Source of the DNA: Pseudomonas viridiflava
GTDB lineage: Bacteria > Pseudomonadota > Gammaproteobacteria > Pseudomonadales > Pseudomonadaceae
Assembly: GCF_900585905.1 (NCBI RefSeq)
Contig: NZ_UTVH01000095.1
Coordinates: forward strand, 1 to 64,000
Reading direction: 5' to 3'
DNA length: 64,000 nucleotides
Below are positions 53,445-61,934 of this stretch, piece after piece. Below the pieces are notes generated by a model that was given only the letters and a program-made list of their open reading frames with translations, was not told the DNA's origin and searched no databases. Within the stretch, counting starts at the first letter, position 1. Each line of letters starts with the position of its first letter. A program made the position numbers and the translations under genes.

Positions 53445-54344
53445 ATGGAATTGCGCCACTTGCGCTATTTCATCGCCGTGGCCGAGTACAAAAGCATTCG
53501 ACTGGCTTCGCAGTGGATACACGTTACCCAGCCTGCCATTTCCCGCCAGCTCCATGACCTTGAGCTTGAGCTGGGGGTCGAGCTCTTCACCCGGCACCCG
53601 CGGGGCCTGACGCTGACGCCGGCAGGCGAATCATTCCTGCATGATGCCCGCCAGATCATGCAGGATCTCGATGCCGCGACGCGCAACGCCCAGCGCATCT
53701 CGACGGGCTGGCAAGGCCTGTTACGCCTGGGCTTTGTCGAGAACAGCAGTTGGAGCGGGATTGTTCCAGAGGCATTGAAAGCCTTTCAGGCAGCAGCCCC
53801 TGATGCGAGCCTGGAACTCCACCCGTTGAATACGCCAGAGCAGCTCCGCCTGATTGAAACCGGCGCCCTTGATGGAGGGTTCATCTATCAATATGGAAGC
53901 TTGCCAGCGCATTGCACCTCGCTGCGGCTTGCGGAAAACAACCTGGTCCTGGCGATGCCCGCCGATTGGCAGTTGCCGGGTCCGGCAGTGTCGCTGAACG
54001 ACGTCGCGGGGCGCCCGTTCATAGGCTTTCCGCGCTGGGTGTATCCGCTTTACCACGATCAACTGATGGCCGCGTGCGCAGCGCTGGGTTCAACGCTGGA
54101 CATCGTTCAAGAGGTACAGACCGAGTCAGCCATTCTGGCGCTGGTGAGTTCGGGCGTAGGAGCGGCGCTGGTCAACTCGGCCAATCTGGGCCGTCCACCG
54201 GCCTCAGTCAGATTCGTGAAGTTGCAAGACCTGTCCGTGCCCATGCCCCTGGTATTTGCCTATGCAGCAGGTACGCAGTCACCGCTGCTTGAGCGGTTCA
54301 TTCGCACCCTTACCGCCGTAAGGGGCGCGCCGACCTGCCCGTGA
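53445..54344 (+). CDS. LysR-family transcriptional regulator
   Basis: 299 residues. The N-terminal winged helix (1-60) reads MELRHLRYFIAVAEYKSI, then QPAISRQLHDLELELGVELF. The effector-binding domain (about 90-290) is of the type-2 periplasmic-binding fold. The target is unknown. It is transcribed towards the MBL-fold and glycerate-kinase genes, 161 bases before them, so LysR autocontrol or control of that pair is likely; the cobF promoter is on its other side. Confidence 0.9.
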   Translation: MELRHLRYFIAVAEYKSIRLASQWIHVTQPAISRQLHDLELELGVELFTRHPRGLTLTPAGESFLHDARQIMQDLDAATRNAQRISTGWQGLLRLGFVENSSWSGIVPEALKAFQAAAPDASLELHPLNTPEQLRLIETGALDGGFIYQYGSLPAHCTSLRLAENNLVLAMPADWQLPGPAVSLNDVAGRPFIGFPRWVYPLYHDQLMAACAALGSTLDIVQEVQTESAILALVSSGVGAALVNSANLGRPPASVRFVKLQDLSVPMPLVFAYAAGTQSPLLERFIRTLTAVRGAPTCP

Positions 54345-54505
54345 TGCTTCACAGGCATCGCCAACCTTATTAAACGGCAATATTCTTCTTCGTCTGAGTG
54401 GCAGATAGTGGCTGGCCTTGCCGAGCCCGGGCTGAGAACACGCCGTTGAGACCAGCGCGCCCAGCCCCGACATCCGGCGACTAGCGAATAAAGGCAGGAT
54501 TTTTC

Positions 54506-55423
54506 ATGAAGACCTCAGACGTTTATCACCTCGGCAATCTGCGCATCACAAAAATTACCGAGCAAGTGTTTTGCTTACCGGTCGCTCAACTGTATCCCGA
54601 TGCGACCCTTGAGCAGCTTGAGGTGATCTCCCATGAAGCCCCGGTCAACCTGCAAACTCCAGTGGAAATGAGCGTGCACAGCTGGCTGGTGGAGACGCCT
54701 GAATATCGGCTGCTGATTGATACGGCGTCTGGAAATTTCAAGGATCGGCCTTTCAGTCGCCTGTTTCACCAATTGAACAGCCCTTGGCTGGACAACCTTG
54801 AACGGGCAGGTGTTCGCCCAGAGCAAATCGATTACGTCCTGCATACCCATTTGCACGTGGATCACGTTGGCTGGAATACGGTATGGGACGGTGAACGATG
54901 GGTTCCAGCTTTTGTGAACGCCGTGCATGTGTGCTCGCAGGCGGAACTGGACTATTACGGGACGCCTGCTGCGGCTGCACGCATGGTGGTTTTCGAGGAC
55001 AGCATCAGGCCTGTGCTTGAAGCGGGTAGGTTGCAGACGATTGATGACGGCGGAGCAGAATACCTGCCTGGCATCAGCTTCCACCCAACCCCCGGCCATA
55101 GCCCCGGACACATGAGCATCAGCATTGATTCGGGTGCCAGCGTGGCCGTTTTCTGTGGTGACGTGATGCACAGCCCGTTGCAGGTGGCCTGTGCGCAATG
55201 GAATTCGGTGTTCTGTGCCGGGCAGGAAAACGCGCGGGCATCAAGGCACTGGCTGCTTGAATACGCCGCTTCCAGCGCGGCGACGATATTCACCAGCCAT
55301 TTTGCGGAAAACTCGGTGGGTCATGTTACAAACGCCGACGGGCAATACGCCTGGACCTTTATCACCCAGCCCGAGCCTGCAAGCTCTGCGGAGTCCGTTG
55401 ATGAAAATCGTCATTGCCCCTGA
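54506..55423 (+). CDS. MBL-fold metallo-hydrolase
   Basis: 305 residues. The zinc motif HxHxDH is at 115-120 (THLHVDHVGW), followed later by PGHSPGH, CGDVMHSPLQ and FTSHF, the full set of metal-binding positions. Arrangement resembles AHL lactonase and phosphotriesterase-like lactonase groups, but the substrate cannot be read from sequence. Its last 23 bases overlap the start of glxK in another frame; the last residues (SAESVDENRHCP) have no family support. It follows the LysR gene. Confidence 0.85.
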   Translation: MKTSDVYHLGNLRITKITEQVFCLPVAQLYPDATLEQLEVISHEAPVNLQTPVEMSVHSWLVETPEYRLLIDTASGNFKDRPFSRLFHQLNSPWLDNLERAGVRPEQIDYVLHTHLHVDHVGWNTVWDGERWVPAFVNAVHVCSQAELDYYGTPAAAARMVVFEDSIRPVLEAGRLQTIDDGGAEYLPGISFHPTPGHSPGHMSISIDSGASVAVFCGDVMHSPLQVACAQWNSVFCAGQENARASRHWLLEYAASSAATIFTSHFAENSVGHVTNADGQYAWTFITQPEPASSAESVDENRHCP

Positions 55424-56528
55424 TTCGTTCAAAGACAGCCTGAGCGCCGAAGGTGTCGCCCGCGCCATTGCCCAGGGACTGGCCGAGGTGTTGCCGGAGG
55501 CCGAGCTGATTCTGTGCCCGATGGCTGATGGCGGCGAAGGCACGGTTGACGCGATATTGGCGGTGATCAGCGGCGAACGCCGGGAGGCTTCTGTTCTCGG
55601 GCCTCTGGGTACCGAGGTGATGGCTCGCTGGGGGTGGTTGGCACACTCGCGCACGGCCATCATCGAGATGGCCGAAGCGAGCGGTTTGCAACTGATTGCG
55701 CCGCTGCAGCGCAATGCCGGGCTCAGTTCGACCTATGGCACCGGGCAATTGATTGGCCATGCCCTGGACGCTGGTGCGGAAAAAATCATTTTGACCATCG
55801 GTGGCAGCGCCACCAACGACGGCGGCACTGGCATGCTCTGCGCGTTGGGCGTGGCGTTTTACGATGCCAACGGGGAAAGCCTGCCGCCCGGTGGCCTGGC
55901 GCTGGAGCATCTGTCACGCATCGATGCCAGTGGCCTGGACCTGCGTCTGTCAGGGGTGCGCTTTGAAGTGGCAGCGGATGTCGACAATCCGCTTTGCGGG
56001 CCCCATGGCGCGTCCTTTACCTTCGCACGGCAGAAGGGCGCCAGTGATGAGGACATAAAACGGCTGGATTATGCCCTGGCCCTCCTCGCCGATCGCAGCG
56101 CCGCGATCCTGGGACGCGACATGCGCGAATTTCCGGGTGCTGGCGCTGCCGGGGGGATGGGCTTTGCGGCTCGGGCCTTTCTCGCTGCCGAGTTTCGCCC
56201 CGGTGTGGACGTGGTTGCCGAACTGGTGGGGCTCGGGCAGAAGGTGGCGGGCGCTGCTCTGGTGATCACCGGCGAAGGTCGATGCGATGTGCAGACGCTG
56301 CGCGGCAAGACGCCCATGGGCGTTGCCCGCATCGCTCGCGAGCACGGTGTACCGGTGGTGCTGCTCGCGGGGACATTGGGTGAGGGCTATGAGGCCCTTT
56401 ATGCCCATGGCATCGGCGCAGCGTTCGCGCTCACCCCCGGACCTATGACGCTTGAGCAGGCCTGCGCGCAGGCGCCCGAACTCCTGCGTCAGCGTGCCCG
56501 TGATATTGCCCGGCTGTGGTGTCTTTAG
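55401..56528 (+). CDS. glxK: Glycerate kinase, type I
   Basis: 375 residues from ATG 55401 (MKIVIAPDSFKDSLSAEGVA), the N-terminal signature of the family; the frame is open 70 codons upstream over the MBL gene but not as family sequence. Other signature stretches are MADGGEGTVDAIL, IGGSATNDGGTGML and GAAGGMGFAARAFL. It phosphorylates D-glycerate, usually to 2-phosphoglycerate. No tartronate semialdehyde reductase, gcl or hyi is nearby, so its glycerate source here is unclear. It overlaps the MBL gene by 23 bases. Confidence 0.92.
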   Translation: MKIVIAPDSFKDSLSAEGVARAIAQGLAEVLPEAELILCPMADGGEGTVDAILAVISGERREASVLGPLGTEVMARWGWLAHSRTAIIEMAEASGLQLIAPLQRNAGLSSTYGTGQLIGHALDAGAEKIILTIGGSATNDGGTGMLCALGVAFYDANGESLPPGGLALEHLSRIDASGLDLRLSGVRFEVAADVDNPLCGPHGASFTFARQKGASDEDIKRLDYALALLADRSAAILGRDMREFPGAGAAGGMGFAARAFLAAEFRPGVDVVAELVGLGQKVAGAALVITGEGRCDVQTLRGKTPMGVARIAREHGVPVVLLAGTLGEGYEALYAHGIGAAFALTPGPMTLEQACAQAPELLRQRARDIARLWCL

Positions 56529-56560
56529 GCCGGGCAACTTCCTTGGTCGATCGCGCCCGC

Positions 56561-57808
56561 TCAAGTGCGCCAGTGTAACGAGCCATCGGCGTTGATGGTC
56601 CAGTGCGGCTGACCGGGCTGTATACAGACGCCACCCACCCATCTGGCGTGGGAGGCATGATCCGGCCAGTAGGCGGTGCCTCGCAGAATCTGATGGCCCA
56701 GGGTCGTCAAGGTCAGGGTTCGTTTCGGCCACGCCAGCTGCGGGTCTGATTCCCGCAGCAGTGGCGATAGGCCGTCGATGAGCGGCCGCATCAGGGCGTG
56801 AAACATCATGTCGCCCAGCGCCGGAAGTGGGTCCCGGCTGTTCATCAGCTCGGCGAAGACGTGGGCAAACAGTGTCGGACCCTGCTCGGCAATAATCTGC
56901 ACCGCCAGACGCTCGGTGAGTGACAAGCCATCTTCGGTTCCTGGCAACTCCTGCAGTTGTCGACGCAACGCGGGCGCCAGCAGCGGCAGCGCAGCCTGTG
57001 GGTGCCGGGCCAGTTCGGCCAGCGCGACGGGGGATGGAGCGCAGTACGCGCCCCAGGCATGGCGGGCGAGTTCAAGCGCATCCTGATCGAGGGGGCGGCG
57101 TTGCGGCCATAACCAGGCCAATAGATCCGGCGCCAGCTGGCCAATGCCGATGAACCGTGACACACCGGGTATGCGATCAACCTCCACCAGCTCCAGCTTG
57201 CCCTCAAGCTGCGTGATGCCCGCCAGCGCGCGGATCAGGAACAGCTGATCGTAAGCATCGGCTTCGCACCAGAGCACGCTGTGGCCTGCCTTGCCCAATT
57301 GCGCCAGGTCGGCGTACTCATCATCCATTCGGCGTGCAGCGTCGGCTACGGGGATGGCGAATGCCTGGCTGATGAAGTCGCAGCGCACCTGGCGATAGCG
57401 CTCGTAGGGCAGGTCCTGCACCGGGCCCATGCACATCGGGTCGGTGAGCATGTGGAAGCGGCCGTTGAAGCCGGCCAGTTTCAGGTTGTGAGCGATGTCA
57501 CTGCCGCAGCGCCAGTGCCGGGTTTGCGCTTCATCGGATGCGTCGAAATCAGGATGACGGGCGGCGAACTCAACCGCGTCGACGTGCGCCTTGAGCCTGG
57601 GCCAGCTGCTGAAACCCAGTTGTCTGGCGATGGACCACTGCGCGTCTGAGAGTGTGAGCGGGGTCGATGCGACGCGTTTGGCGGGCATGACGAAGTGGGC
57701 AGGTGATGACCCTGTTCGCATCAGACGCAACAGCTCTTTGGCACGTTTGCGTTGTTGCTCGAGGTTGATTCGGCCGTCAGCGGACGACGACATTGAAAGT
57801 AGCGACAT
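56561..57808 (-). CDS. DUF1835 domain-containing protein
   Basis: 415 residues. The segment GRFHMLTDPMCMGPVQDLPY (about 116-135) with the following acidic motif and LGKAGHSVLWCEADAYDQLF is the DUF1835 pattern; the C-terminal half resembles the paired DUF3658. An N-terminal extension (1-70) is basic and rich in Ser/Arg (QQRKRAKELLRLMRTG) and resembles the ankyrin-less leaders of other pseudomonad homologues. Function is unknown. No clear operon partner: the ABC genes downstream are 171 bases away on the same strand, glxK is convergent. Confidence 0.8.
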   Translation of the reverse strand: MSLLSMSSSADGRINLEQQRKRAKELLRLMRTGSSPAHFVMPAKRVASTPLTLSDAQWSIARQLGFSSWPRLKAHVDAVEFAARHPDFDASDEAQTRHWRCGSDIAHNLKLAGFNGRFHMLTDPMCMGPVQDLPYERYRQVRCDFISQAFAIPVADAARRMDDEYADLAQLGKAGHSVLWCEADAYDQLFLIRALAGITQLEGKLELVEVDRIPGVSRFIGIGQLAPDLLAWLWPQRRPLDQDALELARHAWGAYCAPSPVALAELARHPQAALPLLAPALRRQLQELPGTEDGLSLTERLAVQIIAEQGPTLFAHVFAELMNSRDPLPALGDMMFHALMRPLIDGLSPLLRESDPQLAWPKRTLTLTTLGHQILRGTAYWPDHASHARWVGGVCIQPGQPHWTINADGSLHWRT

Positions 57809-57979
57809 ACGATCTCCTGTTCAAACCTTGTCCGCTTTAAGGTCGGGAGTCGTAATGACTTGAATGGGGGGTGAAGGTCCTGGGCGCTGCCCTTTCCGCG
57901 GATGGTGGCGTGGAGTGCGCCGCCGGGAAATATAGGCAGGCTTGCTCGCAAAAGCAATGCCCCGCGCGCCGCTGGCGGC

Positions 57980-58693
57980 TCAAAGCACGTGGGCCTGCTG
58001 CAAGGCTGTCAGTGCCTGGGCCTTCAGGCTTGCCAGTCGTGGATCCCGGCGATCACGCGGGTGCGCCAGGGGCACGGCGAGTTGCTGGCGTATGTTGCCG
58101 GGCCGATGCCCCATGACCAGCACCCGATCGCTCAGATACAGCGCTTCGTCAACGTCATGGGTGACCAGCAACAAGGCGATGGCATGGCGCTGGGCCAATT
58201 GCAGCAGCAGGTCCTGCAGTTTCATCCGGGTAAAGGCATCCACCGCGCTGAAGGGCTCATCCAGCAATAGCACCTTGGGGTGTGAATACAGCCCGCGGGC
58301 AATCGCCACGCGCTGCGCCATGCCGCCGGACAGCGCCTTGGGCAGCGCATCGGCAAACCCGCTCAGGCCCACTTCCTCGATCAGTTGCGTGACCCAGGCT
58401 TTGTCGTAATGGGTGTCGTCACTGAAACCGATATTCTGCGCAACCGTCAGCCAGGGCATCAGGCGTGGCTCCTGGAACACGAACGCCAGATCATCCGCGC
58501 TGCGCGCCAGTTCGCCCTGAAAGTTTTTGTCCAGCCCGGCAACAATGCGCAGTAGCGTGCTTTTGCCGCAGCCGCTGGGACCCAGCAGGCTGACGACTTC
58601 TCGCTCATGCAGTTGCAGATCGACGTTGTGCAGCACCGTCGCGGCGCCGAACGATTTACGTTCTACTCTGATACTCAGCAGCGCCTGGGCCAT
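57980..58693 (-). CDS. ABC transporter ATPase, sulfonate/taurine type
   Basis: 237 residues. Walker A GPSGCGKST (about 38-46), Q-loop FVFQEPRLMPW, signature LSGGMAQRVAIARG, Walker B VLLLDEPFSAVD and the switch His in LLVTHDVDEAL. It is of the SsuB/TauB/NrtD group. It begins 3 bases after the permease stop codon and follows it in the operon. Confidence 0.93.
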   Translation of the reverse strand: MAQALLSIRVERKSFGAATVLHNVDLQLHEREVVSLLGPSGCGKSTLLRIVAGLDKNFQGELARSADDLAFVFQEPRLMPWLTVAQNIGFSDDTHYDKAWVTQLIEEVGLSGFADALPKALSGGMAQRVAIARGLYSHPKVLLLDEPFSAVDAFTRMKLQDLLLQLAQRHAIALLLVTHDVDEALYLSDRVLVMGHRPGNIRQQLAVPLAHPRDRRDPRLASLKAQALTALQQAHVL

Positions 58694-58696
58694 GCC

Positions 58697-59530
58697 TCAG
58701 TCTCCTCTGTTCTGACCGGTGAAGGTGTCGCGCCAGGCCAGCAGGCGTGTTTCCAGGCTGGCCAGTGCGCCGTCGCTGAGTTTGCCCAGCGCCGCCAGGA
58801 CGATGATCGCCGCCAGCACAATGTCTGGCCGTGACGTTTCCCGGCCGTCGCTGAGCAGGTAGCCCAGGCCTTTGGTGGCGGCGATCAGTTCGGCGGCGAC
58901 CAGGAACATCCACGCCAGGCTCATGCCGCTGCGCAAACCGGTGAACAGGCCGGGCAGGGCGGCAGGCAGCAGGATCCGGCGCACCAGCCTGGCGCGGGTG
59001 AAGCCGTACATCTGGCCGACCTCTACCAGTTTGCGATCAATATTGCGGATCGCGGCCACGCCGTTGAGGTAGACCGGAAAGAAGGCGCCGATGGCGATGA
59101 GCACGATTTTCGAGGTTTCGTCGATGCCCAGCCACAACAGCAGCAGCGGCACCCAGGCCAGGCTCGGGATCGAGCGCAGCCCGGCAAACGTAGGTTCCAG
59201 GTACGCTTCCGCTTCCCGGCTCAGGCCGACCCAGGCGGCAAATACCAGCGCCAGGCCTGCGCCGATGGTGAAACCCAGCAAGACCCGCAGCAGGCTGACG
59301 CTGATGTGTTTCCATAACGGGCCATGCGCCAGGTCGCCGAGGGTCAGGGCGATCTCGCTGGGCGCCGGCATCTGGTAGGACGGCAGCCAGCCGACACGTA
59401 CGACGATTTCCAGCACGGCGATGATCAGCAGCGGCAGCACAAGACCCTTGCCGCGTTGTTTCCAGCTTGCGCCGTTGGCTGCCAGTGGCGCTACTCTGGG
59501 TGCTGGCAGCGCTTTGTTTCTGCAGTTCAT
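58697..59530 (-). CDS. ABC transporter permease, sulfonate/taurine type
   Basis: 277 residues from ATG 59530 (MNCRNKALPAPR); six membrane helices. The EAA loop EVGQMYGFTRARLVRRILLPA, which contacts the ATPase, is intact, as is the BPD_transp_1 helix pattern ISVSLLRVLLGFTIGAGLAL. It is of the SsuC/TauC group. It lies 36 bases after the binding-protein gene. Confidence 0.93.
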   Translation of the reverse strand: MNCRNKALPAPRVAPLAANGASWKQRGKGLVLPLLIIAVLEIVVRVGWLPSYQMPAPSEIALTLGDLAHGPLWKHISVSLLRVLLGFTIGAGLALVFAAWVGLSREAEAYLEPTFAGLRSIPSLAWVPLLLLWLGIDETSKIVLIAIGAFFPVYLNGVAAIRNIDRKLVEVGQMYGFTRARLVRRILLPAALPGLFTGLRSGMSLAWMFLVAAELIAATKGLGYLLSDGRETSRPDIVLAAIIVLAALGKLSDGALASLETRLLAWRDTFTGQNRGD

Positions 59531-59566
59531 GGGCTTCTCTCGTGTGCCGGGCCGCGTCATATCCCG

Positions 59567-60550
59567 TTACGGGGTTTTGCTGTAGGTGGTGTCGATCAAC
59601 TGATCGATGACCTGGTCGACATTGACGCCCCGGCGCACCAGTTCTTCGGAGACCAGAATCGGCGCTGCAGCCTTTGAGGACGTCACATCGGCGCTGCTCA
59701 ATGACGATGTACTCAGGTCGGTGCGCGACAACTGCAACCTGGCCACGTCCAGTGGCAGGCCCGATTCTTGCGCCAGCAGCGTCGCGAGTTCATCCGGGTG
59801 TTGCAGCGACCACTGCCTGGCCTGTTCATAAGCGCTCAGCACGGTTTTGATCGTCTGCGGATGCGCTTTCGCGAAGGCTTCGGTGACGCTGAGCACGCCA
59901 TAGCTGTTGAACGCCAGGTTGCGATACAGCAAGCGCGACCCGGCCTGGATCTGGCTGGCGGCCATGTGCGGGTCGAGACCGGCCCAGGCGTCGACGTCAC
60001 CTTTTTCCAAGGCTGTGCGGCCGTCCGGGTGTTGCAGGTGGACCAGCTCGACATCGTCTTTGCTCAGGCCTGCCTGTTGCAGCGCGCGCAGGGTGAACAG
60101 ATAGGGATCAGTGCCTTTGGTCGCTGCGATCTTCTTGCCCTTGAGGTCGGCAATCGACTGATACGGCGAATCCTTGCGCACCAGCAGGGCTGTCCATTCG
60201 GCGCGGCTATAGACGTAGACCGACTTGATCGGGCTGCCATTGGCGCGGCTGAGCACGGCCGCGAGGCTGGCCGAGGAGGCAAAGTCGACGCCGCCGCTGT
60301 TGAGGTATTCCAGCGAGCGATTGCTGCCCTGGCTCAGCACCCAGCCGACCTTGCTCTGCGGCAAGGCTTTTTCCAGCCAGCCGAAATGCCTGAGCGCGAG
60401 GCTCACTGGCGAGTAATAGGCGTAATCGAGCCTGATCTCGGCAGGCGCTGCCTCGGCGGCCTGGGCTGCAGGCTGCAAAGCGATGGCGAACGCCCCGGCA
60501 GCAATCGACAGTGTGAGGCGAGCAATCGACAACAGGTTTCTTGCGTTCAT
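59567..60550 (-). CDS. Sulfonate-type ABC transporter substrate-binding protein 1
   Basis: 327 residues: signal peptide (1-31, ending QAAEA), then a type II binding-protein fold with YAYYSPVSLALRHFGWLE, LKGKKIAATKGTDPYLFTLRAL and GDVDAWAGLDPHMAASQI. The pattern matches the aliphatic sulfonate/sulfate-ester group (SsuA/AtsR). Substrate cannot be fixed. Same operon as the permease and ATPase. Confidence 0.9.
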   Translation of the reverse strand: MNARNLLSIARLTLSIAAGAFAIALQPAAQAAEAAPAEIRLDYAYYSPVSLALRHFGWLEKALPQSKVGWVLSQGSNRSLEYLNSGGVDFASSASLAAVLSRANGSPIKSVYVYSRAEWTALLVRKDSPYQSIADLKGKKIAATKGTDPYLFTLRALQQAGLSKDDVELVHLQHPDGRTALEKGDVDAWAGLDPHMAASQIQAGSRLLYRNLAFNSYGVLSVTEAFAKAHPQTIKTVLSAYEQARQWSLQHPDELATLLAQESGLPLDVARLQLSRTDLSTSSLSSADVTSSKAAAPILVSEELVRRGVNVDQVIDQLIDTTYSKTP

Positions 60551-60687
60551 CGCAGTGGCTCCAGCGCAGTGGCGTGGTTATTCACAAATGTGCAGTCGGT
60601 TCGTTCTCGACCTGCCTAAATGGAATATTGCAGGCTCTGTGCCAAAAGGTGCGATGACGGGGCGTGGCGCGGTTCAGGCGGGCAGCG

Positions 60688-60715
60688 CTGTTCGCCGCTG
60701 TGGGGCGGCGAACAG
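60688..60715. other. Stem-loop between the two binding-protein genes
   Basis: CTGTTCGCCGC pairs perfectly with GCGGCGAACAG around a 6-base loop. There is no T-run on either side, so it is not a classical terminator. It may protect or attenuate mRNA between the upstream binding-protein gene and the rest. Confidence 0.5.
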
Positions 60716-60791
60716 TCTGTTGATCAGCTGTTGCGCAACGAACAGTGGGCTTTGCCCATAGGCGCAGGGAGGAAAGCGCAGCTCTGGCTGC

Positions 60792-61721
60792 CTATTTCCA
60801 CACCGCGTCCTCGACTCGAATCGCCTTGGGCAGCAGTTTGTTCTGCAGGAACAGATCGGCAGTGGCCTGCTGCGCGGCGATGATGTTTTCATCGATGGGC
60901 ATAATCGGCGAGGGCGGACGGTTATCCATATAGCGTGCGACTACCACTGCTGGCAGGCCCATGGAGCGGGTGAGGATCTGCAGGCTCTGGTCACGCTGGC
61001 GACGGGTCAGGGCCTCGGCGACGGTCAGTTGCTCAAGCAGGGTTTTCAGGAATCCACGGTTGTCATCGGCGTAAGCGCGCCGCGCCGTGTAGACCGGACC
61101 CGAGAGGCCGAGCCCGTCGCCGTTGGCCAACAGGCGGCTGTGGCTTTCAAGGATGGCCAGCGAGGCGTAAGGGTCCCAAATCGCCCAGGCGTCGACACTG
61201 CCTTGTTCGAACGCCGCTCTGGCGTCCGCCGGGCTCAGGTAGATCGGCTGAATGTCCTTGTAGCTCAGGCCCGCATTGTTTAGCGCACGCAGGATCAGAT
61301 TGTGCGAGCTTGAGCCTTTTTGAAAGGCCACTTTTTTGCCCTTGAGTTGCGCCACGGTCTGCACCGGGCTGTCACTGCGTACCAGCAGGGTTTCAGCGGC
61401 GGGCTTGGCGGGCTCGGCGCCGATGTAGACCAGATCAGCGCCTGCGGCCTGGGCGAACAGGGGCGGGATATCCCCTGTGGAGCCGACATCCAGCGCACCG
61501 ATATTCAAGGCCTCAAGCATCTGTGGCCCGGCCGGAAATTCGATCCATTTCACCTGCGTATCGGGGAAGCGTTTCTCCAGCAGCCCTTGCTCCTTGGCTA
61601 TCACCAGAGCCACTGAGCTTTTCTGATAGCCGATGCGCAACGATTGCGGATCTGCCGCCAAGGCGCAGTGTGCCGATGCCAGGCCGAGAAGGCCGGCGAA
61701 GAGTAGTGCGATGGGTTTCAT
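60792..61721 (-). CDS. Sulfonate-type ABC transporter substrate-binding protein 2
   Basis: 309 residues: signal peptide (1-22, ending CALAA), then LRIGYQKSSVALVIAKEQG, LNIGALDVGSTGDIPPLFAQA and GSVDAWAIWDPYASLAILES, the SsuA pattern. It shares fold but little sequence with binding protein 1, and it is closer to the classical SsuA. A 241-base gap with a stem-loop separates it from the next binding protein. Either serves the same transporter or a different one elsewhere. Confidence 0.9.
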   Translation of the reverse strand: MKPIALLFAGLLGLASAHCALAADPQSLRIGYQKSSVALVIAKEQGLLEKRFPDTQVKWIEFPAGPQMLEALNIGALDVGSTGDIPPLFAQAAGADLVYIGAEPAKPAAETLLVRSDSPVQTVAQLKGKKVAFQKGSSSHNLILRALNNAGLSYKDIQPIYLSPADARAAFEQGSVDAWAIWDPYASLAILESHSRLLANGDGLGLSGPVYTARRAYADDNRGFLKTLLEQLTVAEALTRRQRDQSLQILTRSMGLPAVVVARYMDNRPPSPIMPIDENIIAAQQATADLFLQNKLLPKAIRVEDAVWK

Positions 61722-61861
61722 GGGTGTGCTCGCTGATTGGGATCGATGGGTGGTGCTGTTCTCCGGTGGTCCGGTTTGTCTGCGCCGGTTTATTCATAAG
61801 GAAGGCATGCATGCTAGGTGGGCCAGCCTGCCTTGCTCAATTACATGATTTGGAATGGTTA

Positions 61862-61903
61862 TGTAGGAGCCAACAAGTGGGCACCAACAAGTGGGCTCCT
61901 ACA
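61862..61903. repeat. REP-like palindrome with an internal duplication
   Basis: TGTAGGAGCC at 61862-61871 is the inverse of GGCTCCTACA at 61894-61903. Between them CCAACAAGTGGGC occurs twice in tandem (61870-61882 and 61884-61896), so the loop has been changed by a 14-base duplication. Related to the element at 30248-30327. Confidence 0.75.
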
Positions 61904-61934
61904 GTTCTGCGTTTGCTGCGCCGAGTGCGTGTTT

